Assembly (NCBI GenBank): GCA_029204225.1
Contig: CM055097.1
Location: forward strand, 13,686,721 to 13,750,720
Reading direction: 5' to 3'
Length of the DNA stretch: 64,000 nucleotides
Origin: Diphasiastrum complanatum
Taxonomy: Eukaryota > Streptophyta > Lycopodiopsida > Lycopodiales > Lycopodiaceae
The position numbers were made by a program, and so were the translations under genes. Positions 22,636 through 36,000 of the stretch are shown in pieces (position 1 is the first letter of the stretch; the number at the start of each line of letters is the position of its first letter). The notes under the pieces are model-generated. The model saw only the letters and a program-made list of their open reading frames with translations. It made no database searches and was not told the origin of the DNA.

Positions 22636-25600
22636 GTGAGCACCCCCATTCGGTAAGGCTTGTCATGGCTAGTTCGAGGCAGCATTTTTTCACAATAGAC
22701 TGAAGTTTTTCAAATGTAGAGGCTTTTTATAATCTTGCTAGCAATTATTGGCTTATGAGATGGAATATAGAAGATTATAAACACCTACATACCATCTTAG
22801 CTAATATAAAATCTTACAAGTAGCTACATGTAGAATGATAGTCTCAAGTTAAGTTTTCTATTTGGATAGTTCAAAAATAGAAGCCAGAATTGCAGATGCA
22901 AAACGACTGAATACCATGATTACTGGGGCACATTTCATTCTATACACATTGAAGTTTAGAATTAAGGCCAATACTTGTGTGCCTTAAATAGTGAAACACG
23001 AACTTCTTTTCCTCTACTTGAGGTCAGTAGTTTGAATGCATTCAGTCTTACGCACATGCACGAGGACAGTCAATAGAAAAAGAACAAAAAGCTCAATCTA
23101 TGGAAAAACCTTCATGCAGTAAAACATGCCCATCACCCTAAGCACTTGCAAGCAATAAGTAGATATGTTAAACAAAGACAGTGCATCCAACTAGGGGGCA
23201 TTTTGGAGATACGCATTTCAAAATGATGAAGAAAATGCAGAGCCTTCTCAAAGGAAAGTCAAACCTATGGAAGTACTTGCTAGTCCATACAACCAAGCTA
23301 GCAAACAACGAGGAGGAAAAGCTTGTATGGAATAGAAAAGTGGCTTTTTTTTCTCTTTGCGTGAAATTTTATTTGTACAGGTTTTTTTCTGAATGATACA
23401 AGAATATTCAACTTCAGTCTAATGTGTAAGTGTTTAGAAGCTGCTGCCATAATGAGGTAAACTTTTAGGATTATCCTTTCAAGTATTTCAAAATTTTATT
23501 TTTGAATGAAGTTTAAGTTTTTCATAAGCATTTGTGTTGGCCGATTTTGGGAAGATTCCAGCACACCGTACAAGCAGCAATATTTCACTCTGAGTCGCAT
23601 CAGAACAGCATGCCACGCTGAGAAATTTGTGACTTTTTTTGTTGTTGAAAAAACAGGGTTAAAAGTCCTGTTCCACAATAAAGAGGCCGCACATTTTTTT
23701 GAGAGGAAGAGTGGGTGGAGGAGCAATAAATGGGTGATCTTGTTGAGGGTGGAGTTTATGTTCTTAATTTTAGACAGGGATGGACATTGTGACAGGTCAT
23801 GAGGGTTTTTAGATAGTGTGTGGAGCTAAAACAACAAATTATGTTTTTGAGCTCATTTTCCTTCATTTTTTCGTTTGCGTCATTTGGAGGCTATACTAAT
23901 TCTTTTTCTCCGATTTTTGCTGCTAAGATCTGCTCTAGCTTGCTAGCAAAAGAATGCTGACAATTCCTCAGGTTAGTTTTGGTGTGTTTATATTGTGTGG
24001 AATTTGAATCTACAAAATTTCATAAACTTCAAATTTCATGGGCAAACCACAATGCATTCTTGAGGAGGATGATTTCTAATGAGAACTACTAGCTATAGAG
24101 ATTAGATGGTTTTTCACATATCAATGTTATCGACATGTATTCTTCAATTCTTTGCTTGGCACATGAACGCGTGACTTCACTTATATCATCTATGTACTGG
24201 GCCATGTGCCAACCTCTATGTGAAGTATTATTTCATGATGTTTTTTGACTCATTGACATTGTTGGATGAGCTCAATGTGACATCTTTACTCCCAAGTTTT
24301 AACTGACAAGTTCCTAGTTGCAAATTCAAGAAAGTCACAATTTTATAAAATGGTTGTTGGTTGTTGTTCTCTAGACTGTGCTTGTTGGTTATTGGTTACA
24401 TTGGCCAACAATTGTTTTCATCGTTTTGACCTTGAACGTGACAAAAATTAAATTCATGTATAGATATTTCAAAGCATACAAATTAAGGGTTGCAAAGGTA
24501 ATGAATCATTCAGGATCTTTTAATAGGGGCTCATGCCCACGACTGATCTCGAATTAATTATCCCGTTAGGAGGTCAGTAGGCCTACCTCGACCCGTAATT
24601 TAATTATGATTATGAGGGGTTTGGAGCCCTCATTCATAATCATTGGTTGGAGGTCTAAACTCAAGATGGTGGATTTTTATGGTGGGAACTGGATTACGTG
24701 GCCCAGTTAGAGGTGTCCAGTGAGGTGTCAGACAGAGTGCACTACTAGTGGTGCATGAGCCTTGGAGGGCATAAATATACACATTGGACTCTCAATAGTG
24801 TATGCCTGATTGTAGTATTGGTAGCAGAATGCTGTCGGAGTGACATCTCTCTCTTATTGAGCATTGATGGGTAGATCCATAGCTTGGGGGCTAGATCCGA
24901 TCAATCTAGGTTTGGTTGGGTTGGTTTGTCCACCATTCGTTTCCCTTTGATTCTATGGATTCCAACATCCTAGTTTTTGATCCTCGGAGGAGGTCTTCGT
25001 ACTAGCCATCAGTTCGACAGTTACGCTTTTGTATTCACAATGCATAATGTCTTTTTTAAGATTTTTAACACAATATCTATTTTGTAACCCCCTTATAAAA
25101 ACTGTCCAAATAAAAAAAAGAAAACATTTTTATTCAATATGCTCTAGAAATATGAAACTTAACAACATTCCGTTCGTGTTTTGAAATGTGAGGCAATTGT
25201 GATTCCATTGTAAATATTTTAGTCTTCAAGAGGAGTAAGTGGTTGGTTGATATTTTGCAGCTATAGACTTTAGCTTTTCAAGTATTTTAGAAAGTAATCT
25301 ACATCCAAAAAGCTAAGGAAATAGGATCTCTTTATCTTTGTTCAACCATGTTAGCAAGAGGGGCTAATAAGTGGCCATTAGATAAGGTGCTTACTCCCAT
25401 ACTACACAAGGCTCCCATTCTTTGTATATGGGACCTTCTCTTGTTATTTTCACAATTGGGAGTTGAATCTCTCTCTCTCTCTCTCTAAAAGGGTTCGAAC
25501 CTTTTCCCGATTCAAACCAAGCTACTAGTTTGAATCAGTTCGAATTGCCTGGTGACTATGCTATAGAAGAAAAAGAGAACACAATAGGCATTGTTTATTA

Positions 25601-28600
25601 TTGAACCTGAAGGGATGAGAGTACAAATCATCAATGTTCATGTGAATAGGGCTCATGAATCCTAGCATTGGCAATCTCCTTGGTTCTCATTCACAATTGG
25701 AGACGAAGGAATTCCAAACTCTCTCAAGTGAGCCAAAAGATCCCTTCCATGTTGTCAATATGCTAATGATAGATGTTACATGAATATACTTTTCTATCAT
25801 ATTAGTGGACATGTTGTTCTCATTTGAGATCTTTGTGCAAGTTACAGCTAGTTGGTTTGTGCTCATTCTTTCTATTTATAGCGATGCATTTTACCTCTTT
25901 GTTATGTTGAAAGATCTTAGATGCATTTTACTGTTGAACTATATTAGACACATAGTTCTCATTGTGTTAATTCTTTCTACCTTTTGTGGTACATTTTTGC
26001 CTCTAGTTGTGCGATTTAGTTAGGTTTTGAGCAAGCCTACGTGACGAAATGTTTATTCCCCTCATGAGAAAGTATGATTGGCATAAATAGTACTTGCCTT
26101 CATCCTGACTGATTCTACCCTTTACCTCTAGGAAAGTAATAGAAATTCAGCACATTGCTTGTTATACAAAATAACATGGACTTATGTTTGTACATGTGAC
26201 TTGCACCTATTCTTTGGCGCAGACAAAGTGAGTAGGGATGTCGTAGTGTTTCGTCTATGGCGTGCATGATTAAGTTAATGGTTCGGGAATTTGTGGGTTG
26301 ATGTTACAACTCCCTTAGATCTCCGACTGCCTTGAAGGTTATCGCACACCCCATACCAGTGACGACGCGCCGTATCCGCCCATCCATAGGGTCACAACCG
26401 ACCCACCCCCATGCACTGAAGCTATCGACATACTCATGACTAGTCAAGCCTCTTGCGATAATTGGCGTCCCATACCACCAGCCATCACCCTTGGCTCTCC
26501 CTGGCACACATCTCTTGCAAAGGTCTCATGGTACAAGTTGCAGCGGATTTCTTGCATGATATGCAGGAAATGTTGCAGGTGGCTAGGGAAAGCATTAGAT
26601 CGGCTCAGGATCGAGCCCAATTCTATGCTAACCGAAGTTGCTCTCCTCGAGAATTTGAGATCGGTGATTGGAATCCCAAAGGACTCTAAGACACATCGAA
26701 CGGGGAAATGTCCGAAGTTTTCTCCACGTTATAGCAGTCCTTTCAAGATTTAACAGGATTGGTAGGGTTGCATATCGACAAGAACTCCCTGTTGGAATTA
26801 AGGTTCATCCTATATTCCATGTTAGTCGTTTAAAGGAACGACTTGGTGGAAAAGATAACTTGATTCCCACAGATGATCTAGTGTTATTGGAGGATTTGAC
26901 TGCTTTTGTACCCCATGAACCAGATCGGATCATGGATACCCGACGTCATCAACTGAGAAATTGTTTGATTTCTGAACATCTGATTCGTTGGAAAAGTAAG
27001 TCAGATGATGAGGACACCTGGGAGAGGGAAGACGATTTGAGACTTAGATTCCATGGTTTTCTCCTATAGAAGGATGTTTTTATGGGTGAGGAAATGTTAT
27101 GTACCATAATGGTATGCCCTTCAGTGACGGCCTCGCAAGGGGCATGATGCAGGTCCAGCTGGCGTTATCGACATGTTTTGGTGCCACGCGTCACCATCCT
27201 AGGTGGTCATGTGTTGCCGGCAGGACCGTGCTTGATGGGACCCACTATGCTATGCCTATATAGTGGTGGGGTTTCCCTTTTGCCATTCACTTAGTCTACC
27301 CGGGAGTTGGTGGATGGAGAGCACGTGCACGGAGATAGGGAAACGAGGTTGAAGCTGTACAAGAGCATAAAAGGACTAAAACCAGTGGCAGAATGCTTCA
27401 TACTATTGTATGCGAACTCAACCATTGGGAGGTACTTTTTCCAATTTGATTGTCGCCTTGAAACACAATGCTCGAAGCATATCTTCCATCGACTGGTTGA
27501 CACGCTCGGTCTGACCATCGGTTTTTGAGTGATCCGTAGACGAAAGACTTAAGGTAGTTTCTAGTCTCTCAAAGACTGCCTGCCAGAACTTGCCAGTGAA
27601 CTTGGCATTACGATCACTAACAATATTGTTCGGCAAACCATACAACCTGAACAACTTTTCAATGAAGAGTTGAGCGAGTTTTGAAACTTTGACAATGATT
27701 TTTGTTGGAATAAATTGTGCCATTTTGGTAAGCCTGTCAACTACTACCCAAATGGCATCGTGATCCTTCCCAAACTTGGAAAGTCCGACCACAAAATCCA
27801 TGGAAATACTTTTCCACTTCTTGTTGGGAATTTCCAACGGATGTAACAGACTAGCTGCTTTGAGTCTTTCTGCTTTGTTCACTTGGCATTATTCACATTT
27901 TTGAACATAAGCCTCGACATGACCTTTCATTTTTGGCCAATAAAATTCTCTCTTAACAAGGTCAAGTGTCCTCTGTATACCAGGGTGTCTCGCACTGGGG
28001 CTATCGTGGCACTTATGCAGGATTTGGGCCCTAATATCTGCGATATCTGGCACACAAACTTTTCCTCTACGGAAAAGTAAACACTTCCGAATGGAATAAT
28101 CATCAAGTATCTTCTCTTCGCGAGACTTCTTGGAATACTGCTTTCCAAGATAATTTCTCACAATAGAGCTTCCTGCCAGGACTTCTTGCCAAATACGACC
28201 GAAAAACTCATCGGTTCGACAAAGATCTCGCAAAGAAAGATACAACTCGGATCAGAACTCAGCAAAGCATAACTGATTAACCTCTCCAATCCGGCTCAAA
28301 GCATCAGTGACACAATTTGACATATCGCGACGGTACTTAATGTCGAATTCGAACTCCTGTATGAGTTCCGACCAATGGTCCTTACGACCCCTAAGGTCCA
28401 AGGCATCACAGATATACTAAAGAGACTCGTGATCCGTCATAACCATGAATTCAGATCCGTACAAATAATGTCTCCAGATCTTTAATGCATGGATGACAGC
28501 AAAGTTCCTTCTCATAAGTAGGATACCTACTTTGAGCTTGGTCCAACTTCTTGCTTTTGAAAGCCACAAGCCTACCATCCTGGTAAAGGATTGCACCCAC

Positions 28601-29993
28601 CACATAGTCACTAGCATCCGTCTCCACCGGGAAAGGTCTGCTAGGGTCCACTATGTGTAAGATAGGGGTTGTAGACACTAACAACTTCAAAGCCTCAAAG
28701 CTTTGATTAAGTTCATCGGTCCAAGGAACAGGTGGACTGATTTTCGAACGCCTTCCGACTTTCTTTTTATTACCCTTTTTAGTTTTCCTTTTGGCTTTCT
28801 TCACTCCCTTAAGAAGATTCGTTAGAGGCAATGCAATCAAGGCATAGTCTTTAATGAATTTATAGAAAAACCCTGTGAAGCCCAAAAAAGATTTAACTTC
28901 CCTAATGGTTTTCAAGATAGACCAATCACGAACTTTTTGGACCTTATCGTAATCGATCGCAAGACCTCGATCGGAAACGATATGTCCCAAGTACTTGAGT
29001 CTTGTCTGAAAGAACTCACACTTAGACTCCTTAGCATAAAACTTTGACTGTCTGAATATCTAAGACGGTACGCAAATGTGCCTCATGCTCCTCAAGGGTC
29101 CTATAAATCAAGATGTCATCCAAAAATACCACGAGAAACTTCCCTAGATATGGATGAAGAATATCGTTTATCATCTGTTGGAAGTTTGTCGGGGCATTAG
29201 TAAGACCAAAGGGTAAAACTAAAAATTCGTAATGGCCATACCTAGAACAAAAATCAGTTTTGGAAACATCCACCTCGTTGATTCTAATTTGATGGTCCCC
29301 CGACCTAAGGTCCAATTTGGTGAAATACTTAGCACCATTCAATCGGTCCATTAAGTCATCCATCCGAGGTAAGGGATAACGGTTCTTTATAGTCATTTTA
29401 TTAAGCTTCTTGTAATCGAGACAAAGACAAATACCACCGTCTTTCTTGCCGGTTAGCAAAACAGGAGCTCCCCAAGGGGACTTACTGGGTCTAATGTGGC
29501 CCTTACGTAATAACTCCTCAAGTTGCCTAGCAATCTCATCTTCTTCCTTTGGGCTCATCCTGTAAGGAAAAAACGATACAGGAGAGCTGTCGAGAAGATC
29601 TATGTGATGGTCCACTCCCCAAGAGGGGGGACGACCCTCAGGCAACTGCTAAGGGAATATATCACTATATTCCTCCTTAAGTCTTTTAAAGATTTTGGCC
29701 TCAGGCGTTGATTCTAAATTAACATCAGAAAAAGACAGCTTTAGGGAAAGACGATACATCAACTTTGAAATTATGAGTAACAAAAGCATCCATGTACGAT
29801 TCATCTTTCAAATAACATAAATACGAGTGATACTCAGAATCCAATAAACCAAGGTTGCATCGAACCGCGGTTCAAACCGCCTTTCACGGTTCGAACCATC
29901 GAATCGTTTGGACCAGGTTCGAACCGGTTGAATCGTTCGAACCATCTGAGGCCCTAAAACGCGATTTCCAGATTCGCGAACATTCTATTCGCG

Positions 29994-30082
<89 letters not shown>

Positions 30083-33000
30083 GTGCACTGTGTCACTGTG
30101 TGTGCATTTGCCATTGAGATTGTGTGTGTGTGTGCTCGGTGTTGTGTGTGAGAGAGAGAAAGAAAATGGTGTGATACTGTGTGTGTGTGTTTGCACTGTG
30201 TGTGAGTCTTGAGATTGTGTGTGTGTGTGTGAGTGATTGTGTGATATTGTGTGTGTGTGTGTGTGTGCAGATAATGCGTCAAACTGCGTCTCCATGGGTA
30301 GGCTTGTTAATGAGACCTACCCCCACATCTTTTGGACACCTTGTGCCGCGCACTGCCTGGACTTGTTGGTCGAGGATATGGCCAAGATTCCATGGATTGC
30401 GGAGGTGGTGCGTATTGCACGGTTCTTGGCGAGATTTGTCACCAAGAAGCCTAGGGTCCTAGCCATGGTCAGGAGACAGTCCACCTTGGATGTCTTGAGA
30501 CCTGCCCCCACCAGGTATGCAAGTTGCAAGTTGCAAGTTGCAACTCAAATTTGAATGCGCTTCTGTAGACTGCTGGTAAGTATTTACTGTTTAGTTAGTA
30601 GTGGTAAATATTTCATGCATGTGCCATGTATTGTGTTGTCAGAAGTTAGAACTTAGAATTTGTCACTTGTGCCCTATGCAGGTTTGCATTTATGTTCCTG
30701 GTCCTGGAACGACTGCTGAAAGTTCATCAAGGCTTGAGGCAGATGGTTGTTGCCATTGACTGGGTGCAGTGGGGGCCGACACAGGAGCCCAAGAGTAAGA
30801 GATTCGAGCAGACTGTTATGTATTCACCATTTTGGGATGAGGCTCGATCCATTGTGGTGGGCCTACAACCCATCTACACTGTCTTGCGCCTTACAGATCG
30901 AGAGGGTTGCACATTGGGCCTCTTGTACGAGTTCATGGACAGGTTGGGCGAGCAGTTGAGGCTTTGCACGACCATTAGCCCAGAGAGGTATATCAAGATT
31001 GAAATTTCAAATGTAGTATGTATTATGTACTATGTAGACAGTAGTATGCAATATGTACTATCATGTACTATATAGTATAATTATTAATGTGTCTTCAATC
31101 TTGATTCTTGTAGGCTTGCGGAGGTCCGGCTCCTTTGGTTGAGCAGGTGGGAGTGGTTTCGTAGGCCCCTGCATGCCATGGCCCACATACTCCATCCACT
31201 TTTGAGGAATGAGGAGTAGTTCACAGATAGGGAGCTCAGGGATGGCTGGAATGCCTATATCTCCCTAGTTTATCCTGATGTACGCGAGCAGGATAACCTG
31301 TTGGATGAACTTCAGATTTTTAGGCAGGAGACCTTGGAGTTCGCCACTGGCCCGACGCTTTTGAGAGAGGGCAATAAATTGACCATGGTCCATTACAGTT
31401 TAAACTTGTTACTTCACATTTTACAGCACAGTTAGTCAATCATATTGTAACTTGTTGGAACTTGGTTGCAACTTGCTAGTAGTAAGTACTAAGTTCTAAC
31501 TGCCCCTTGAACTGTGATTCAGGCCAGCTATGTCCCGTGTCATGGTGGTCGACGTTTGGGGTTGATGTCCCCAAATTGCGTCGCCTGCCATCAGGATTCT
31601 CTCACAGGATTGCACTGCAATCGCTTGTGAGAGGAACTGGAGTGTCCATTCCATGATTCACACGAAGAAGAGGAATCGACTATCATCAGCACAGTTGGAG
31701 AGGTTGGTGTACGTACACGCCAACCTGAGACTTTTGGGTAGACTCCAGACCACCGTTGAGCCTATCCAGGTAACTACTAACTTGTAAGCCATAAATTATA
31801 TTTTCTAAATTCTAACATGTGATCCATGATTCCATCATCCCAGGTGGCAGGACCCAGTTGGCAGTTAGTAGATACTAAATACATCATACTACATACTACA
31901 TAGTAGATACTAGACTGTAGCTAAATTTTAACTTTTGTCGGGACTCGGCCCTCCAAATTTTGTCTTGATTTCAATGTGCATTGTGACATGTGCGTAGGTT
32001 AATCCCGATCTGATTGATGTGGCAAAGGTTCCAAAGTTGCCACCGAGAGACCAGTCAGAGGAGGACGTGTACGCATTCCTCCATGAGGAGGTCATGCAGA
32101 GTGCAGGTGAGAAATTAGAATTGTCTAAGGTCTTGAATAAAATTTTCGAAGTTCGAACTAATTATTGTAATTTACTAATTTGCAGGCAATAACACGTTTG
32201 TGCCTCTTTGTGTGCACTGTGCAAGGCCTGTCACTCGAGCAGAGCGTAGGAGGAGGGCAGGAGAGGGTAGCAGCTTCCGTGCTCACAGCCCCGAGGACGA
32301 GTTTGAGTCTGAGGCATCGTCAGGGTCAGAGTCCTCAGAGGAGGAGTATGAGGATGAGGAGTCCGAGGAGGGCGGGGATGAGGATGAGGATGAGGGGCGT
32401 CATACCTCTGCCTCTGATGAGGATTTCGCAGCTGAGCCTGCCACTCGAGAGGCCACAACAGGCTCCACAGCACCAGCGATTGGGAGGAGACTCAGGCGTA
32501 GGAGAGCTTAGAGTGCTCACTGCTCAGTGCTCATTGATGATTGTACATTAGATCATTGTAGTTACTAGTCTGTAGATGTTCATGTCACTAGATGAGCATT
32601 GACTCTTGAGTTGTTTACAGTTTAGTATGTACACATCATGATTTATCATCAGACACATCGCGCATTACATTGGTGACCGGACTCATGAGGCACCTGGCAT
32701 ATGTATTTACTATTATGTTATGATTCATGAATCATGATATATTATGGATTCTAGAATCTAGTTTCAAGTTTCTGATTTCTGAAGTTAAGTTTTAATTGTA
32801 GTATGTACTATGTAGTTTGTTTAATGTTAGTCGATTATCTAATTACTAACGATTAAAGCCTTAAAGGTTTAAAGTTTAAACTTCAAAGTTTTACAATTTT
32901 GATTTTGGTATTTAAATTTTAATGTATTATGTTAGAAGTTACTAGTTAGAACTTAGTAGTTACATTATACATATGTCATATAGATAATAGAATGTTCAAT

Positions 33001-36000
33001 GTTAAAACTTCAATGTTGAATGATGAACGATGTTGACAGATGTAAGATAAATCTAAGTTTCTAACCTAAATTTTTTTGGCTTTCTCAAACATTGTCATAA
33101 CCTTCTTGTTTATTCTTTTCTCCGATCTCGACATTGCAATTTGCAAATAAGTTTGAACTTCAACTTTCAAGTTTCAACTTTGAAACAAAATTACAATTTA
33201 CAATCTACAGTCCTAGTACCTACGTAGTACGGTCCCGGGTCTAGACTCTAGACTCTACCTAGCTAGTAGCTACAGCTTGCCACTATCCATATCAGTGATC
33301 ACTGTAGTCTGTATCAGACTAGTAAGTACTAAGTGGACCGTGGTCACTAGTTAGTAGTTAGAACTTAGAATTGTGGATCCTAACAAGCCGTATGTACTTG
33401 AAACGGATGACAGTGACTATGCTATAGGCGCAGTCCTATATTGTTAGAAATCCATAAATCATAATATGGATGGACAGACTAGGATTCGAACCCAGGACCT
33501 CCCTCATACCGGATGGGATGCTCTACCATTGAGCTATCCGCCCTGTTTGATAGTTCTCTCTAGAGTGTGGATTGATATTCCAAAACCCCCCCTCAAGCCA
33601 CACTTGGTTGGGGTCCTAGCTGTCACCTGCCCCACAACTTGGGCCACCTAACCATGGCTTTGACACCATGAACTGTTAGGTCTAACTTGGCTCTGATACC
33701 ATGTAGGAAAGCAAGAGACAAGTCACCAAGATCTAGTTATCAATCAATCTCCACAAGAAACAAGAGAGAAGAGGCTGGCGCCCAACTCTAAGAGAGAGAG
33801 AGAGAGAGAAAACAACAACAAGAGCAATGGAGAGCCAAACTGTATAAAATGGAATACACAATGAGCATCTAAGTACTCTACCTGGATGTGACCAAATGCC
33901 ACCAAACCCTAAGGTTAACCACTTACTAAATGTAGGGCACCCCCAAAAGTCAAGATAGGGCCCCTAAACAAAATTAGACCCCTAAGGACCCACGAGTCAG
34001 TACATGACCAAGATTGGGTCCAACTGAACTTAAGACAAACTTAAGATGGCCTAAATAACTAAATACCCATGGTTACACAAATCTCGACCTTTTGGGTCAA
34101 AGTAACCTATGGATTAACTTCAGCATAGTCATTTATTTTTAACACCCTCCTTCAATGACAATGCAAAAACTGAAATCTTCACTATGTAACAAAACCAACA
34201 CGTGGTATCAAATTTAAAGCTTTGCATAAAGCTTCAAATCTGACTCTAGGCAATGCCTTGGTGAAGAGGTCCGCAATATTATCCTCCGTAGGACAATATT
34301 CAAGTAAAATGTCGCCATCATGAAGTCTCTCTCGAACAAAGTGATAATGGATCTCGATGTGCTTCGTCCTCGCATGAAAAACAGAATTCCGTGCAATGGC
34401 AATAACACTTTGACTATCATTCAAGATAAGAGTGGCTGAGGGCTTGCCAAACTTCATGTCAACAAGTAGTCTTCTTAGCCATAAACACTCTGTCGTGGCT
34501 GAAAATATCGCTCTATATTCTGCCTCACTAGAAGAAGTAGCAACAGTGGGCTGCTTTTTACTTGACCACAAAATTGCAGAATTACCATAAAAAGGGCAAT
34601 GTCCACTTGTAGAGCGTCTAGTGTCTTGATCTCCACCCCAATCCGAGTCACTAAAACCAACCAAACATGCATCATCACAAGCAGGAAAAACCAGTCCATG
34701 ACTTCTTGTTCCTTGAAGATATCGAAAGATCCTCTTCAACGCTTTCCAATGTGATGTCATCGGGGCATGCATGAATTGACTCATGAGTGAGACACTATAA
34801 GAAATGTCTGGTCTTGAATTACATAGGTAAATGAGACAGCCAATAGCTTGACAATATAAAGTAGTGTCAAATGATTGACCATCACCTTGACTACTTAATT
34901 TCAAACCTGTCTCCATAGGTGTAGCAACCGGCTTGCAATCTTCCATCTTGAACCGCTTTAAAATCTGCCCAATGTAGCGTTCTTGAGAGATGAAAATTCC
35001 AGCACCTTCTTGTACAAATTCAAGACCAAGATAAAAGTGCAATAGGCCTAAATCTGAGGTTTCAAAAACCATACCAAGATCAAGTATTACGGCATCAATC
35101 TGCTGTTCATTACTTCCCGTAATAATAATATCATCAACATAAAAAATAATGATGATATAATCTGAAGTATGCTTGACATAAAGAGTAGATTCGCTAGGTC
35201 AATTAGTAAACCCTCGATCACAAAAGTAGGCATGTACCTTTTGATACCACATCCTCGAAGCTTGCTTCAGTCCATAAAGTGTCTTCTTGAGAAGACAAAC
35301 TTTATCTTCTTGGCCTTCAACCAAAAAACCAGCAGGTTGTTGAAGGTACACTTCCTCATTGAGATCACCATTGAGGAATGTTGTCTTTATGTCAAGTTGC
35401 CGCAAATGCTAACCAAAGTGGGCAGCCAAAGAGGTTACTACCCTCACGGTAGTCATCCGAGCAGTAGGAGAAAAAGTCTTCTCATAATCAATCCCCTTTT
35501 GCTGAGCATAGCCTTTGGCAATGAGCCTTGCCTTGTACCTTTCAATGGTACCATCTGCCTTATACTTGATTTTGTATACCCATTTAGAACCAATTGCTTT
35601 CTTCCCATGAGGAAGATCAACAAGAACCCAAATTTGGTTCTTCATAAGTGAGTCATACTCATCTTGCATCGCATCCTCCCAACATTTTACTCCCGTGGCC
35701 TGCTCATAGAAAACAGGTTCTTCTGCAACATCTCCATGAGATGTAAGAGCAAAATCTGAAAAATCAGCATAGTCCACTGATTTTGTAGAGGCACGTGTCT
35801 TTCCATCATAAAATGAACTTACTTTGCTGTCCCGCAAAGTCGACAACAGCCATCGTGGGACTGTTTTGGGCTGTCCAACAGCCATGTCTCTTCTTACAAT
35901 TTGCTGTCCAAGATCTTCCGACACCGCACTTGGCTGTCCAAATTCTTCCAAAACTGGTCCTTGCTGTCCAACAGTTCCTACAGGCTAATTTTGAGCAACA

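Larger units (their letters stand above)
29850..33371 (+). mobile_element. hAT-like DNA transposon, left end preserved
   Basis: The left end CAAGGTTGCATCG at 29850 abuts the Gypsy RT leader. It is followed by a subterminal array of GGTTCGAACC palindromes, then (GA)n and (TG)n, then a multi-exon transposase. Right of the transposase, copies of TAGTTAGAACTTAGAA, also present in its introns, run to about 33370. No matching right inverted repeat or 8-bp target duplication was found, so the right end is probably deleted. Confidence 0.6.

Noticed and set aside
23181-23802. ORFs of 71-98 codons inside intron 1, both strands
   Set aside because: No domains, no splice support and location inside an intron; lengths are within chance for this composition.
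26302-27345. Two independent Gypsy elements in opposite orientation
   Set aside because: The LTR halves and integrase parts are complementary to each other; a single inversion explains the layout with fewer events.
29884-30295. Ser-Leu, Arg-Glu and His-Thr repeat ORFs
   Set aside because: Products of (GA)n and (TG)n microsatellites; no coding evidence.
33471-33543. A functional tRNA gene (anticodon CGG)
   Set aside because: The anticodon stem is weak, position 33 is not U, no terminator follows, and the sequence is a fixed part of a retrotransposon LTR present in both copies.
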